Assembly (NCBI GenBank): GCA_965204405.1
Contig: CBDBEN010000005.1
Span: 248,001 to 312,000 of the forward strand
Origin: JANQPX01 sp965204405
GTDB lineage: Bacteria; Pseudomonadota; Alphaproteobacteria; Geminicoccales; Geminicoccaceae
DNA: 64,000 bases
Direction of reading: 5' to 3'
Below the pieces are notes generated by a model. The model was not told the DNA's origin. It did no database searches and saw nothing but the letters and a program-made list of their open reading frames with translations. Of the stretch, positions 17,391-25,729 are shown in pieces. Both the position numbers and the translations under genes were made by a program. How positions within the stretch are numbered: position 1 is the stretch's first letter; every line of letters begins with the position of its first letter.

Positions 17391-17435
17391 GCATGGCTTG
17401 CCGTAATGGCTTCCGTTACCGGACCATGCACCTCC
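17385..17435 (-). promoter_or_regulatory. Possible antiterminator pairing overlapping the terminator stem
   Basis: The leader-ORF segment GGAGGTGCATGG (17424-17435) can pair with CCATGCGCCCCC (17385-17396) with one mismatch and one G-U pair. The second segment includes part of the terminator's upstream arm, so the two hairpins exclude each other. A ribosome finishing the leader ORF would cover the first segment and let the terminator form. This pairing was found by eye and is an inference. Confidence 0.55.
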
Positions 17436-17457
17436 TGCCTACGACGACACCGGTCAT
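17416..17457 (-). CDS. Putative 13-residue leader peptide for attenuation of the MFS gene
   Basis: The short ORF encodes MTGVVVGRRCMVR and stops at 17416. A GAGGAG ribosome site (17467-17472) lies nine bases before its ATG, a near-ideal spacing. Three consecutive valine codons (GTC GTC GTA) sit at positions 4-6, followed by two arginines. The ORF lies between promoter and terminator and overlaps half of the possible antiterminator. Stalling at the valine run or drug-induced arrest would favour expression of the pump. No homology can be claimed for so short a peptide. Confidence 0.6.
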   Translation of the reverse strand: MTGVVVGRRCMVR

Positions 17458-17527
17458 GTGCGGAATCTCCTCAAATCGATTTCTGGCCGCGATCGGCGGC
17501 AATAGTCTCCAACTCATTTCAGAACAG

Positions 17528-17556
17528 AGGATAATCGGAACCACGAGCACGATCAA
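17528..17556 (-). promoter_or_regulatory. Sigma-70-like promoter of the MFS leader transcript
   Basis: On the minus strand a -35 element TTGATC (17551-17556) and a -10 element TATCCT (17528-17533) are separated by exactly 17 bases. Transcription would start near 17520 and give a leader of roughly 190 nt before the MFS start codon. The rest of the stretch up to 17785 holds no gene that I recognise. Confidence 0.6.
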
Positions 17557-17785
17557 TGACTACGTATCATGCCGGCCGTCCGGATGGCAGTAACGGGGCA
17601 GTGGTTTGTGGCGATGATCCGTTAAAGCTCGCCTGATCGTCTCAGCGACGCCGCTTCCTCCCACCATGCGCGGAGCCGGGTCGAAGCCTTAGCCGAGAAT
17701 GAGGAGAGCGTTCGAAAAGGAGTTCGGCGAAATCGTCGTCGACACCGCCGAGGCGCTAGCGTAGATCGAGGTCGCGCCGATCATT

Positions 17786-18061
17786 CTATCCATGCAGGGC
17801 CTTCCGCCGTTGCCGGTGGACGCGATCGTGAAGAGCGAGCGCCGCATTGACGCGAAGCGGCAGTCCGATCGCCCATTCGAGTTCTTTTCGGGTCACCCCG
17901 ATATCGTCGAGCATGTGATCATCCAGCCACTGCATACGATAGAGACGCCAGCGTCGACGCACGGCGTGAGCAAGGTCGTATGTCTCATGAAACATGACCG
18001 AGAGCCATCTCGGCATGCCGTGCCGATGGATGACGTGGCGCATTCGATCTGAAGCGAGCAT
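17786..18061 (-). CDS. DUF1127 small protein
   Basis: A 91-residue protein with the DUF1127 (YjiS-like) signature: RRRWRLYRMQWLDDHMLDDIGVTRKELEWAI near residues 36-66 (positions WRLYR, LDD, MLDDIGVTR). The N-terminal part contains a second short segment before the motif. Arginine-rich DUF1127 proteins in alphaproteobacteria are linked to phosphate and carbon metabolism and RNA turnover, though most members are uncharacterised. The gene is divergent from a LysR regulator gene, about 160 bp away, which may control it. Confidence 0.8.
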   Translation of the reverse strand: MLASDRMRHVIHRHGMPRWLSVMFHETYDLAHAVRRRWRLYRMQWLDDHMLDDIGVTRKELEWAIGLPLRVNAALALHDRVHRQRRKALHG

Positions 18062-18222
18062 GGCGATCCTCCCGCCACGCCAAAGGAAGGCAGCGTGGCG
18101 CTGATGGGTTGGTAACCGTCCGGAGGGTCGCGACCTCTCTTGATCGAGAATGGCGGTTCAGGATTGATCAAGCAAACGAATTCATTTTATCTTTACGTTC
18201 AGAAAAACTGAACGGTTGTGAG

Positions 18223-19128
18223 ATGGATCAAGAGACCAGCACCGCCTTTCCCATTCTCGATACGGAGCTGCTTCGCACCTTCGTTGCCATTGCCGAGACC
18301 GGAAGCTTTCGCGCGGCGGCTAAACGGATTTTTCGCACACCGTCGGCGGTTAGCATGCAGGTCAAGAAGCTGGAAGAGACACTCGGTCGATCACTGTTTC
18401 TTCGAGATGGCCGGCAGGTGACGATGACCGCTGACGGCGAGACCCTGCTGGGCTATGGCCGGCGCATGCTGAAGCTGAACGACGAGGCCGTCGCGCGCTT
18501 CGTCGTGCCGGCCGTCGAAGGATGTGTCCGGTTGGGGGCACCCGACGATTTCGGCACGCGCTTCCTGCCCAACATCCTTGCCCGCTTTGCCGCAGTGCAT
18601 GGCGCCGTCGATGTCGAGGTGCTGCTGGAGCCAAGTGAGACATTGCTTGAACGGCTCGATGAAGGCGGGCTCGACCTCACCTTGATCACCGCCAATCGGG
18701 GCGAAAGGCCGAAGCGTGATGGCGAGATCCTGTTCGCGGAGCCTCTGGTCTGGGCAGGCCTTCGCGGCGGCATCGCCTGGGAGCGCGCACCGTTGCCGCT
18801 TGCGCTTGCAACCCATGGCTGTCCTTGGAGACAAGCCGCGCTGAACGCCTTGGATCGGGCCGGCAAAGCCTATCGGATCGCCTATGGCAGTCCCCATTGT
18901 GCCGGCCAGCAGGCCGCCATGCTTGCCGACCTCGCCATCGCGCCGTTCCCCGCAAGCCTGATCGAGCCGCCGTTCCGAAGGCTGGGTGCAAGCGAAGGAC
19001 TACCGAGCTTGCCCGATTATCAGATCCTCATGGTGAAACGGCCTGATCTCGGGCCGGCCGGCGACACCCTCGCCACCGAGGTCAAGGCGAGTTTCGCCGC
19101 GTTGACAGAGGTGCAGAGTCGACGCTGA
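18223..19128 (+). CDS. LysR-family transcriptional regulator (next to DUF1127 gene)
   Basis: A regulator of 301 residues. The winged helix-turn-helix is LRTFVAIAETGSFRAAAKRI followed by RTPSAVSMQVKKLEETLGRSLF (residues about 15-58), then the standard substrate-binding region. ATG 18223 is chosen because the HTH then begins at the usual place; upstream codons run back to 18109 without a ribosome site. CTTGATC (18139-18145) and GATCAAG (18166-18172) form a dyad between it and the DUF1127 gene and could be an operator. Inducer unknown. Confidence 0.85.
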   Translation: MDQETSTAFPILDTELLRTFVAIAETGSFRAAAKRIFRTPSAVSMQVKKLEETLGRSLFLRDGRQVTMTADGETLLGYGRRMLKLNDEAVARFVVPAVEGCVRLGAPDDFGTRFLPNILARFAAVHGAVDVEVLLEPSETLLERLDEGGLDLTLITANRGERPKRDGEILFAEPLVWAGLRGGIAWERAPLPLALATHGCPWRQAALNALDRAGKAYRIAYGSPHCAGQQAAMLADLAIAPFPASLIEPPFRRLGASEGLPSLPDYQILMVKRPDLGPAGDTLATEVKASFAALTEVQSRR

Positions 19129-19150
19129 CGGTTGTCTTTCAAGACTCCCG

Positions 19151-20095
19151 TCAGCTTGCGCGCAACCAGAATAGGCAAAGCGTTACGGTTACCGGACTGA
19201 GCAATGTCGTCACAACCACCAGGGTCGTGGCGAGCTCGACCTCGCGATCGACCTGCATGGCGACGATCGCCAAGGTCACGCCGACGGGTGCTGCCGCCGT
19301 AGCGATGAGGAGGTCGGCAAGCGTGGGCTCGAAGCCGAGCGGAATAAGCACGAGGGCGGTCACGAAGGGAGCGGCGGCGAGCTTGAGCCCTGTCGCCAGC
19401 GTCACCGGCATGCTCAGCGTATCGCTCTTGGATTCCGCAAGCTGAGCGCCAAGGGTGAACAGAGCAAGCGGCGTGTAGAGGCTGCCGATCATCGCGAATG
19501 GGGTTGCTGCAAGTGTGGGAAGCGTGACGTCGAAAGCGTTCAAGGCGAGGCCGATGATGATCGCGGCGTAGATCGGGCTCTTCAGGCTCCGCAGTCCCGT
19601 TCGCCAACCATCGGAGCCGCCGAGCAGTAGGATCGGTCCGAGCGTGAAGACGAAGATCGACTGTGCGCTGACGATCACCGCCTGATGCAGGATCATATCG
19701 GCGCCGAATGCGAGTTCGGCGAGCGGTATGCCGAAATTTCCGGAATTCGAGAGCGCTGTCGCCAGACCGATAACCACTGGCACAGCACCTCGAAGGCCGA
19801 GCATCTTTGCAACCAGCCAACCGAGGCCGGTCAGACCGATGAACTGCAGGGCCGTGAACCAGGCGGTGTTCCAGGCTGCTGCCACCGGCACGTCCGAGGT
19901 CGAAAGATAATGGACGAAGAAGGCGGGCAGTACGACCTTGACGATCAGGCGATTGAGTGAGGCGAGATCGAGCGCCAGCCTCGGCTGCAACCACCAGCCG
20001 GCGCCGATCAGAACCACAATTGGGCCAGTCACGGTGAAGAGGATGTCGATAAAGAGGTTCACGGCCACTATCCCAGGTTCTTGATGCAGGGACAT
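19151..20095 (-). CDS. AEC-family (auxin efflux carrier-like) transporter
   Basis: A membrane protein of about 314 residues with ten hydrophobic segments in two halves. It has the AEC pattern near residue 104, GLATALSNSGNFGIPLAELA, and in the second half PVTLATGLKLAAAPFVTALV and TAAAPVGVTLAIVAMQ. Bacterial AEC proteins export or import small carboxylates such as malate or lactate. The start is uncertain: ATG 20095 is used; a GTG at 20062, just before the first helix, is an alternative. It ends 22 bp after the LysR gene and is convergent with it. Confidence 0.85.
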   Translation of the reverse strand: MSLHQEPGIVAVNLFIDILFTVTGPIVVLIGAGWWLQPRLALDLASLNRLIVKVVLPAFFVHYLSTSDVPVAAAWNTAWFTALQFIGLTGLGWLVAKMLGLRGAVPVVIGLATALSNSGNFGIPLAELAFGADMILHQAVIVSAQSIFVFTLGPILLLGGSDGWRTGLRSLKSPIYAAIIIGLALNAFDVTLPTLAATPFAMIGSLYTPLALFTLGAQLAESKSDTLSMPVTLATGLKLAAAPFVTALVLIPLGFEPTLADLLIATAAAPVGVTLAIVAMQVDREVELATTLVVVTTLLSPVTVTLCLFWLRAS

Positions 20096-20177
20096 GCGAG
20101 GGTGCCCGGGACGACCCGCAAAAACCTGGGCGCATACCGCCTGTTCTCGCAATTATGTTCAGAACCAAATGAGGTGG

Positions 20178-20603
20178 TCACACCACCGTCGCCGGCTCGC
20201 GAAATCGGTCCTCGGGGATCACCGCCGTCGGGATCAGCTCGACTAGAAGGTCTGGATGGACCAGGCCCGCGACTTGGACCATGACGCAAGCAGGTGCCGA
20301 TCCTGCTTTGTCGAAAGCCTCAGCCCATAGCTCTCGGATCTGTTCGACTTGGCCCGCATCGGTATAGAAGACAGTGAGCGTCACGACATCGCCGAGGCCG
20401 CCACCGAAACCATCGAGGATGTGCTCGATATGATCGAAGCAAAGGCGCATCTGCCGGATGATGTCGCCTTTGCCGACAACCTCGCGGTTCTCATCGAAGG
20501 CGATCTGACCGGTGACGTGAATCTGCAGGCCATGACCAGCCGCTGCCCCCTGAGCGATTGGTCCTCTCGGTTGCCAGATATCCTTCGGACTATATCCGAT
20601 CAT
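20178..20603 (-). CDS. RidA-family (YjgF/YER057c/UK114) protein, copy 1
   Basis: A 141-residue RidA-like protein. Signature parts are HVTGQIAFDENREVVGKGDI, then LTVFYTDAGQVEQIRELWAE, and the C-terminal PACVMVQVAGLVHPDLLVELIPTAVI, where canonical RidA has an arginine that binds the enamine substrate; here the equivalent RVE/AL region reads VAGLVHPDLLVEL, so deaminase activity is uncertain. ATG 20603 follows a GAGGAG ribosome site. It is divergent from a LysR/GcvA-type regulator gene, 150 bp away, that probably controls it. Confidence 0.83.
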   Translation of the reverse strand: MIGYSPKDIWQPRGPIAQGAAAGHGLQIHVTGQIAFDENREVVGKGDIIRQMRLCFDHIEHILDGFGGGLGDVVTLTVFYTDAGQVEQIRELWAEAFDKAGSAPACVMVQVAGLVHPDLLVELIPTAVIPEDRFREPATVV

Positions 20604-20752
20604 GCTGTTACTCCTCATTCGCGGGCGTCTTTATAGTCAGGCGAACGGGAGGCCAAGAGGCAAACCAGAATTTCTCATCGGAGAACATAGATAATCTGGC
20701 GTGAGCCGACGGGCTGGTCGCGCTAGACTTTCCCTCTCCATGGAGTTTGCCG

Positions 20753-21691
20753 ATGACCTATCGTATCCCGCCCTTGAACGCACTCCGCGCCTTTGAAGCG
20801 GCCGCCCGGCATCTGAGCTTTAAACAGGCTGCCGCTGAGCTCAATGTCACGCCGGGCGCTGTCAGTCAGCAGGTGAAGAGTCTGGAGGACACGCTGGGGG
20901 TTCGGCTGTTCGACCGCATTCACAACGGCCTCATGCTGACCAGTGAAGGACAAGCCTACCTGACGCCTATCCGCTCTGCCTTCACCAACATCTCTGTGGC
21001 GACCGAGATGATTTCTCCGCGCACGGATGGCGTGGATCTAACGATTGGCGCAGAGGCCAACTTCGCCATCAAGTGGCTGGTCCCGAAGATGGCAGCGTTT
21101 CAGCGAGCCCATCCGGACGTTCGCGTGAGGATCGGTGAAGCCTCATCTGCCGAAGCTGTTATCCGGGGCGAGGTCGACATCGCAATTTTGAAGGGCGTGT
21201 CGGCCTACAATGGTTTGCGCTGTGATCTCGTTTTTCAGGAGGTGATGTTTCCGGTGGCTGCACCCGCGCTCGCAGACAACGGCAACATCGATCTCGCTGG
21301 CACGATCATCCTCGTTGCCAGCGATCAGGCCGTCTGGACGACCTGGCTTGAGCGCGCCGGCGCTCCCAGTCTTGCCGATCTCGAACGCGTCGATCTCGCG
21401 AGCCGGGATCTGGCCCTCCACACCGCCATGGCCGGTCGCGGCTTGGTCATGGGCTCAAGCCTGGAAGAAGCGGCAATCCTTGACGCAGGCCGGCTGATCC
21501 GACCTTTTGCGGACACCGTGGGGTGCGGGAATAGCTACTACGCTGTCTACCCACCCGGCCGTGCCGCCTGTCCATCTGAAGAAGCTTTTTTGACGTGGCT
21601 TTCGTCGTCGGCGGCGGCGGGAGATGAGGAGAAGCTGGATCTCAGCCTCGGGCCCGCTCGCGACGCCCATACCGAGGTGGAGAGGCACTGA
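20753..21691 (+). CDS. LysR-family regulator of GcvA type
   Basis: A regulator of 312 residues with the GcvA-like N-terminus RIPPLNALRAFEAAARHLSF and HTH KQAAAELNVTPGAVSQQVKSLE, then the effector domain with IGAEANFAIKWLVPKMAAF. A TTG two codons upstream is in frame, but ATG 20753 has GGAG seven bases before it. GcvA-type regulators control amino-acid or beta-lactam-linked genes; here the divergent RidA gene is the likely target. The tail SEEAFLTWLSSSAAAGDE matches the family end. Confidence 0.87.
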   Translation: MTYRIPPLNALRAFEAAARHLSFKQAAAELNVTPGAVSQQVKSLEDTLGVRLFDRIHNGLMLTSEGQAYLTPIRSAFTNISVATEMISPRTDGVDLTIGAEANFAIKWLVPKMAAFQRAHPDVRVRIGEASSAEAVIRGEVDIAILKGVSAYNGLRCDLVFQEVMFPVAAPALADNGNIDLAGTIILVASDQAVWTTWLERAGAPSLADLERVDLASRDLALHTAMAGRGLVMGSSLEEAAILDAGRLIRPFADTVGCGNSYYAVYPPGRAACPSEEAFLTWLSSSAAAGDEEKLDLSLGPARDAHTEVERH

Positions 21692-22064
21692 CTGCGCCTG
21701 TAGGAGCATCAGTCAATCAATATCGCATGGGTCGCGAAAAGCCGCATTTTTCACGGTGCCGGCATCTTGGCGACCTTGATCGCGTGATTTCGTGTTGAGA
21801 CGATGGGCGCATTCGGATTGCATCGTCAGGTTTCCTCATTTGTCGTTTTCGACAGGACGGCCGAACGTTATCGAGCTGCTCAGTCCCATAGTCTTTCGGC
21901 ATCGGCGCTCCCGCTTGTTTCTGCTAAGCAATTGTTGCAGAATCACTTTCACAGATCGCGTACGCTGATGATCCATCACCGGTGAGAAATGCAGACCGTG
22001 ATCACGCGTTCTATGCTGCGCGAACGTCCGAGATGTTTCGGGGCCTTTTGGCTTCAATCAGACT
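21692..22064. other. Intergenic stretch with no recognisable gene
   Basis: Short frames on both strands show no family resemblance. The stretch separates convergent LysR and LuxR-type genes and I see no clear terminator hairpin with a T-run. Confidence 0.45.
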
Positions 22065-23096
22065 TCACCCAACACTTAGGAGAATGCGCAACAGCGCCGG
22101 TTGGGCGTGCACGCCCGTCTTATCGAACATGCGCCGAAGATGCGTGCGGGCGGTGTTGACGCTGATGTCCATCGCCCTGGCTGCTGCGGGCAGGTCGCGC
22201 CCCTGCGCGATCTCCGTCGCCAGACGCAATTGCGCCTCGGAAAGCCCGTAGACAACCGCTGCTGCGGCAAGCCTTCGCCGCAGCGCTGCCGCGTCGTCAA
22301 ACGATATGTAGACCTTGTAGTCTTCGACAGAAACCAGGCATATCCTCAGCCCACCTGCTTCGTTCTCGCCGAGAACGACCGGGAACGCGGCCTTCTGTCC
22401 GTCGTCGCTGTATCGGGTGTTGTAGGCAACGTAGTCCCGGAGAGACGCCGCGTTTCGAATAGCGTCGTGCAGCATGTCGTTTAGAGACGGTTGGCTCGCA
22501 CGAAGTCTCCCGGCACTGACGGTGAGCCCGCCGAAATCGGTCATGGTCTCCCTGGCCGCCTCGTTCATCCATGTGATCTTGGCCGTCTCATCGACCTCGA
22601 TCAGAGGGCCGCGGGGTGTTGAGCGATACGGCTCGAAATCCGCGTGAAAGGCAATCCGCCATTGCCCGTCATGCCGCTCGAAAAGACGGAAACAATGAGC
22701 CAGATGACCCGGCTCCATCGGATCACCAGATCGATCGATAACCTGATCGAAGATCGCCCAGGCCATGTCACCCGAAACGGTGATCTGAGTGTCCTGCCGC
22801 TCGACGCTGCCCTTTGCCGGGTCGGGAACGGCCCGCATCGCTTTCGCGATCATGGCTTGAAACGCAGGGAAGCCGTTTGCGCGTAGCATGCCCCTGATTG
22901 CCGTCATGCAGATGCTGGTCATGCGGGCATCCTGGAGATAGCACTCCGACCACGCGGCAAGGTCTTTGCCCATATAGGACGCAAGGTCCGCTTCTATGAC
23001 GCGCAGAATCTCCGCCCGATCGCGGTTGCTCGACTTTTGGTTCGCATCCGCCGCTTCCTCCACGGCGTCTGCAGCCTCATCGACGTGCTTACTCAT
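22065..23096 (-). CDS. LuxR-type regulator with N-terminal SnoaL/NTF2-like domain
   Basis: A protein of 343 residues. The N-terminal third (EILRVIEADLASYMGKDLAAWSE... FRLFERHDGQWRIAFHADFE) looks like a SnoaL/NTF2-type domain, followed by a PAS-like segment (RGPLIEVDETAKITWMNEAAR) and a C-terminal LuxR/GerE helix-turn-helix: LSEAQLRLATEIAQGRDLPA and DISVNTARTHLRRMFDKTGV. A sensor of a small ligand coupled to transcription is the simplest reading. ATG 23096 is used; a longer frame to 23150 exists and neither has a strong ribosome site. The domain calls for the first two parts are tentative, the HTH is sure. Confidence 0.78.
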   Translation of the reverse strand: MSKHVDEAADAVEEAADANQKSSNRDRAEILRVIEADLASYMGKDLAAWSECYLQDARMTSICMTAIRGMLRANGFPAFQAMIAKAMRAVPDPAKGSVERQDTQITVSGDMAWAIFDQVIDRSGDPMEPGHLAHCFRLFERHDGQWRIAFHADFEPYRSTPRGPLIEVDETAKITWMNEAARETMTDFGGLTVSAGRLRASQPSLNDMLHDAIRNAASLRDYVAYNTRYSDDGQKAAFPVVLGENEAGGLRICLVSVEDYKVYISFDDAAALRRRLAAAAVVYGLSEAQLRLATEIAQGRDLPAAARAMDISVNTARTHLRRMFDKTGVHAQPALLRILLSVG

Positions 23097-23214
23097 AGAC
23101 GTGTTGATTTTCGCTGAGCCCAAATCATCGCGAGAGCAATCTAAAGGCACGGCTTTTTCCAGGAAAGATAGGGGGTGCTGAATAGGTAGGCTTTCGCATG
23201 GCGGGTCTCCGGCA

Positions 23215-23439
23215 TTACAGCCTTCGCCTCAAAGGCTGCATGCCAAACCAGCGGATCAGGGCGGAAACCGAAAGACGTGCCGCCCCAGCGCAAAGCTTCT
23301 GCAGACTAGCACGAATGGCCGCGCCCTCGGTCGATTCTCTACCGAAGAACGCGAAATAAGCGTCTTCGGCAGCCTGGCCCTTCCCGTGAAACGTGCCGGT
23401 CGCTGCATAGTTTGCAAGGATCTTGTCCCAATCATTCAT
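23215..23439 (-). CDS. Hypothetical small protein (74 residues)
   Basis: The frame starts MNDWDKILANYAATGTFHG and has a mixed, protein-like composition with a basic C-terminus. I do not recognise a family. It lies just upstream of, and on the same strand as, the LuxR-type regulator gene, but no good ribosome site precedes it, so it may not be a real gene. Confidence 0.35.
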   Translation of the reverse strand: MNDWDKILANYAATGTFHGKGQAAEDAYFAFFGRESTEGAAIRASLQKLCAGAARLSVSALIRWFGMQPLRRRL

Positions 23440-23463
23440 TATAGGCCGCCATGTTGCCATCAT

Positions 23464-23823
23464 CTTGGCAGAGCGCCGATACGATCTGTCCTGCAGTGAC
23501 GATAGGCCTAATGCGCGCTAGGCCGTGTCACCCGATTGGATGACAAGCGCCATTCATATGTGCGGTGGATGCCGGGGCATGCAGCCAGATTGGGCCTAAG
23601 ACGTGATTTTCACTGTGAAATAACAGCTCTTCGATCGAGCAACTAAGGTGACGATCTTTGAAGCTGGGGACTTTCCTCTCTGGGAATCCCCCGATCGCGT
23701 CGATAGGATCGTAAAGGAATTTCTCGATCATTGTTGGAGCCCTATAGAACACGGCGGACCTATTGCTCGCTTGCCATTTCATGAACACTGGCGAATTGCC
23801 AAATTTGTATTGGGGAAGAGGAA
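23464..23823. other. Intergenic stretch upstream of the ABC exporter
   Basis: No convincing gene on either strand. It presumably carries the promoter for the plus-strand ABC exporter genes; a GGGGAAGAGG ribosome site lies at its end. Confidence 0.45.
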
Positions 23824-24840
23824 TTGGCCGCGATCGTGGCATCAGAGCTTACCAAGAATTTCGAAACGCGACGTGCCGGCGATGGAAGCTGGCTTGATCG
23901 ATGGCTCAGGCCCATTTCGGAAACCATTCCGGCGGTTCGCGGCATATCGTTCACGATCGAACAGGGCGAGCGTGTTGCCTTTATCGGACCGAATGGCGCC
24001 GGCAAGTCGACCACGTTGAAGATGCTGACCGGCATTCTTTTGCCGAGCGCCGGCAAGGCCGAAGTTGCTGGACTCCTCCCCTGGACGGAGCGCCGACGAC
24101 TTGCCTATCGAATCGGCATCGTCTTTGGACAGCGTTCCCAGCTCTGGTACCATCTGCCCGTTCGCGATAGCTTCGAGCTGCTCGGCCGGCTCTATGGTAT
24201 CAAGCAGGACGCCTATCGCCGACGGCTGACAGAGCTTGCGGACAACTTTGCCATCTCAGATCTTTTGGACCGGCGGGTGGCTGAACTCTCGCTCGGGCAA
24301 CGTCTTCGCTGCGAGATCGCCGCGTCGTTAGTACATGCACCTGACATCCTCTTTCTCGATGAGCCCACCATCGGCCTCGACGTCGAGGCCAAGTCCGCCC
24401 TTCGCGACTATTTGCGTGCCTTGTCCGATAAAGACGGGACAACGGTGCTCCTGACATCGCACGACACGGGCGACATCGAGCACATGGCCGAGCGCGTGAT
24501 CGTCATCGATCGAGGTAGCCTGCTGCTCGACGAGCCTCTCCAGGAGCTTCGAGCGAACCTCCGGCATCTGCGCGTGCTCATGCTGACGACCGAAGAAGCA
24601 GCTCCGGTTCTCTATCTGCCGGGAACCACCGTGACTAGGCAGGATCCTTATCGCCTGACCCTCACTATCGACACGCGCACTCAGTCGGTGGAGGCGGTGA
24701 TTCGATCGGCACTGCAGAGCTTCGCGGTTCAGGACATCGCCGTCGAGAGCCCGCCCTTGGATGATATCGTCAAGGCGATTTATCGGGGTGAAATCGGGCG
24801 GGGCGAGATCGGGCAGGATGTCGATCATGTTACGGCCTGA
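23824..24840 (+). CDS. ABC-2 type exporter ATPase subunit
   Basis: An ATPase of 338 residues. Walker A is GPNGAGKST (residues about 57-65), the signature region is ELSLGQRLRCEIAASLVHAP, and Walker B is ILFLDEPTIGLD. A long C-terminal extension beyond the ATPase core is typical of the COG4586 group that works with two ABC-2 permeases. TTG 23824 is taken as the start because it follows a GGGGAAGAGG ribosome site; no ATG lies near the N-terminal EL.KNF motif. The stop overlaps the first permease gene, so translation is coupled. Cargo unknown. Confidence 0.87.
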   Translation: MAAIVASELTKNFETRRAGDGSWLDRWLRPISETIPAVRGISFTIEQGERVAFIGPNGAGKSTTLKMLTGILLPSAGKAEVAGLLPWTERRRLAYRIGIVFGQRSQLWYHLPVRDSFELLGRLYGIKQDAYRRRLTELADNFAISDLLDRRVAELSLGQRLRCEIAASLVHAPDILFLDEPTIGLDVEAKSALRDYLRALSDKDGTTVLLTSHDTGDIEHMAERVIVIDRGSLLLDEPLQELRANLRHLRVLMLTTEEAAPVLYLPGTTVTRQDPYRLTLTIDTRTQSVEAVIRSALQSFAVQDIAVESPPLDDIVKAIYRGEIGRGEIGQDVDHVTA

Positions 24841-25624
24841 GTGGCAGGTGGCTCTGGCCTTCGCCAAACTCGGCTGGCGCCAGGCCCTCGGCGAGAAAGT
24901 GACGCTCGTCGCGCGTGGGGTGATGCATCTGGCTGTGATCATGATCTTTTGGCATCTCTGGCAGGCGACGCCCGTGCTGGAGATGGCAGCGCTCGACGTC
25001 GAGCCGGTGGCGCTCACCTGGTATTTGGCGGTTACCGAATGGATCGTGTTCGCAGCGGGCGTTCCCTTTCGCGAGGTCGAGTATGATGTGACCAGCGGTG
25101 CGATCGAACTCGGCATGGGTCGGCCACAGCCTTATGCTCTGATCGTGCTCGCCACCTGGCTGGGTGCTGCATCTCTTCGCCTGCTCGTGCTCGGTGTGTT
25201 CGTCTTGCCAGCTGTCTGGTGGCTCACCGGCGAGGCTCCTCCATTCGGGATGACATCCCTTGCCTTGCCGACCGTCGCGTTTCTCGCGGTCCTCCTCCTC
25301 CTCCTTTGTCAGCTCCAGGTAGGCTATGCCGCCCTCTGGATGGGATCGGCAGCGCCGGTGTTTTGGCTGTTCCAGAAGTTCCTCTTCGTGCTGGGTGGTC
25401 TGATCCTGCCGCTCGCCCTGTATCCCTCGCCATTCGAGGAGATCGCCATCGCCAGCCCCTTCGCCGCCATGCTCGCGGCACCGGGCTCCTTCGCCCTAGG
25501 CGCCACGGCGACCGACGCCTTCGTCATCCTGGTCTCCCAGCTCTTCTGGCTAGCGGTGCTGACCGTCACCACCATCCTGATCGATCGAAGAGCGTCGAGC
25601 CGGCTGCAGCGGGAAGGGCTCTAG
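24818..25624 (+). CDS. ABC-2 type exporter permease 1
   Basis: A membrane protein of 268 residues with about six helices (VARGVMHLAVIMIFWHLWQA; LALPTVAFLAVLLLLLCQLQ). It belongs to the COG4587-like permeases that pair with the preceding ATPase. The reading frame begins at ATG 24818, inside the last codons of the ATPase gene, with GGGCAGG before it; ATG 24827 is an alternative. Together the three genes form one exporter. Confidence 0.82.
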   Translation: MSIMLRPEWQVALAFAKLGWRQALGEKVTLVARGVMHLAVIMIFWHLWQATPVLEMAALDVEPVALTWYLAVTEWIVFAAGVPFREVEYDVTSGAIELGMGRPQPYALIVLATWLGAASLRLLVLGVFVLPAVWWLTGEAPPFGMTSLALPTVAFLAVLLLLLCQLQVGYAALWMGSAAPVFWLFQKFLFVLGGLILPLALYPSPFEEIAIASPFAAMLAAPGSFALGATATDAFVILVSQLFWLAVLTVTTILIDRRASSRLQREGL

Positions 25625-25729
25625 TGGTATGACCACATCTGGACTCGGACCGCTTTCGCCTGGATCGACGGTTTGCGTCCAAGTTTACGAAGGCAAAATG
25701 AGATCCTGTCGAGGATGCACGATTAGGCT

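Noticed and set aside
16117..17394. A 425-codon minus frame overlapping the MFS gene in another phase
   Set aside because: His/Arg-rich composition without helices or family resemblance. Its front crosses the terminator, but the phase encoding the twelve-helix protein is clearly the real one.
19020..20168. Minus-strand frame of 382 codons across the AEC gene
   Set aside because: Arg/Ser-rich shadow of the AEC transporter in another phase; no motif.
24328..25116. Minus-strand frame opposite the ABC exporter genes
   Set aside because: No motif or ribosome site, and it spans the junction of two well supported plus-strand genes.
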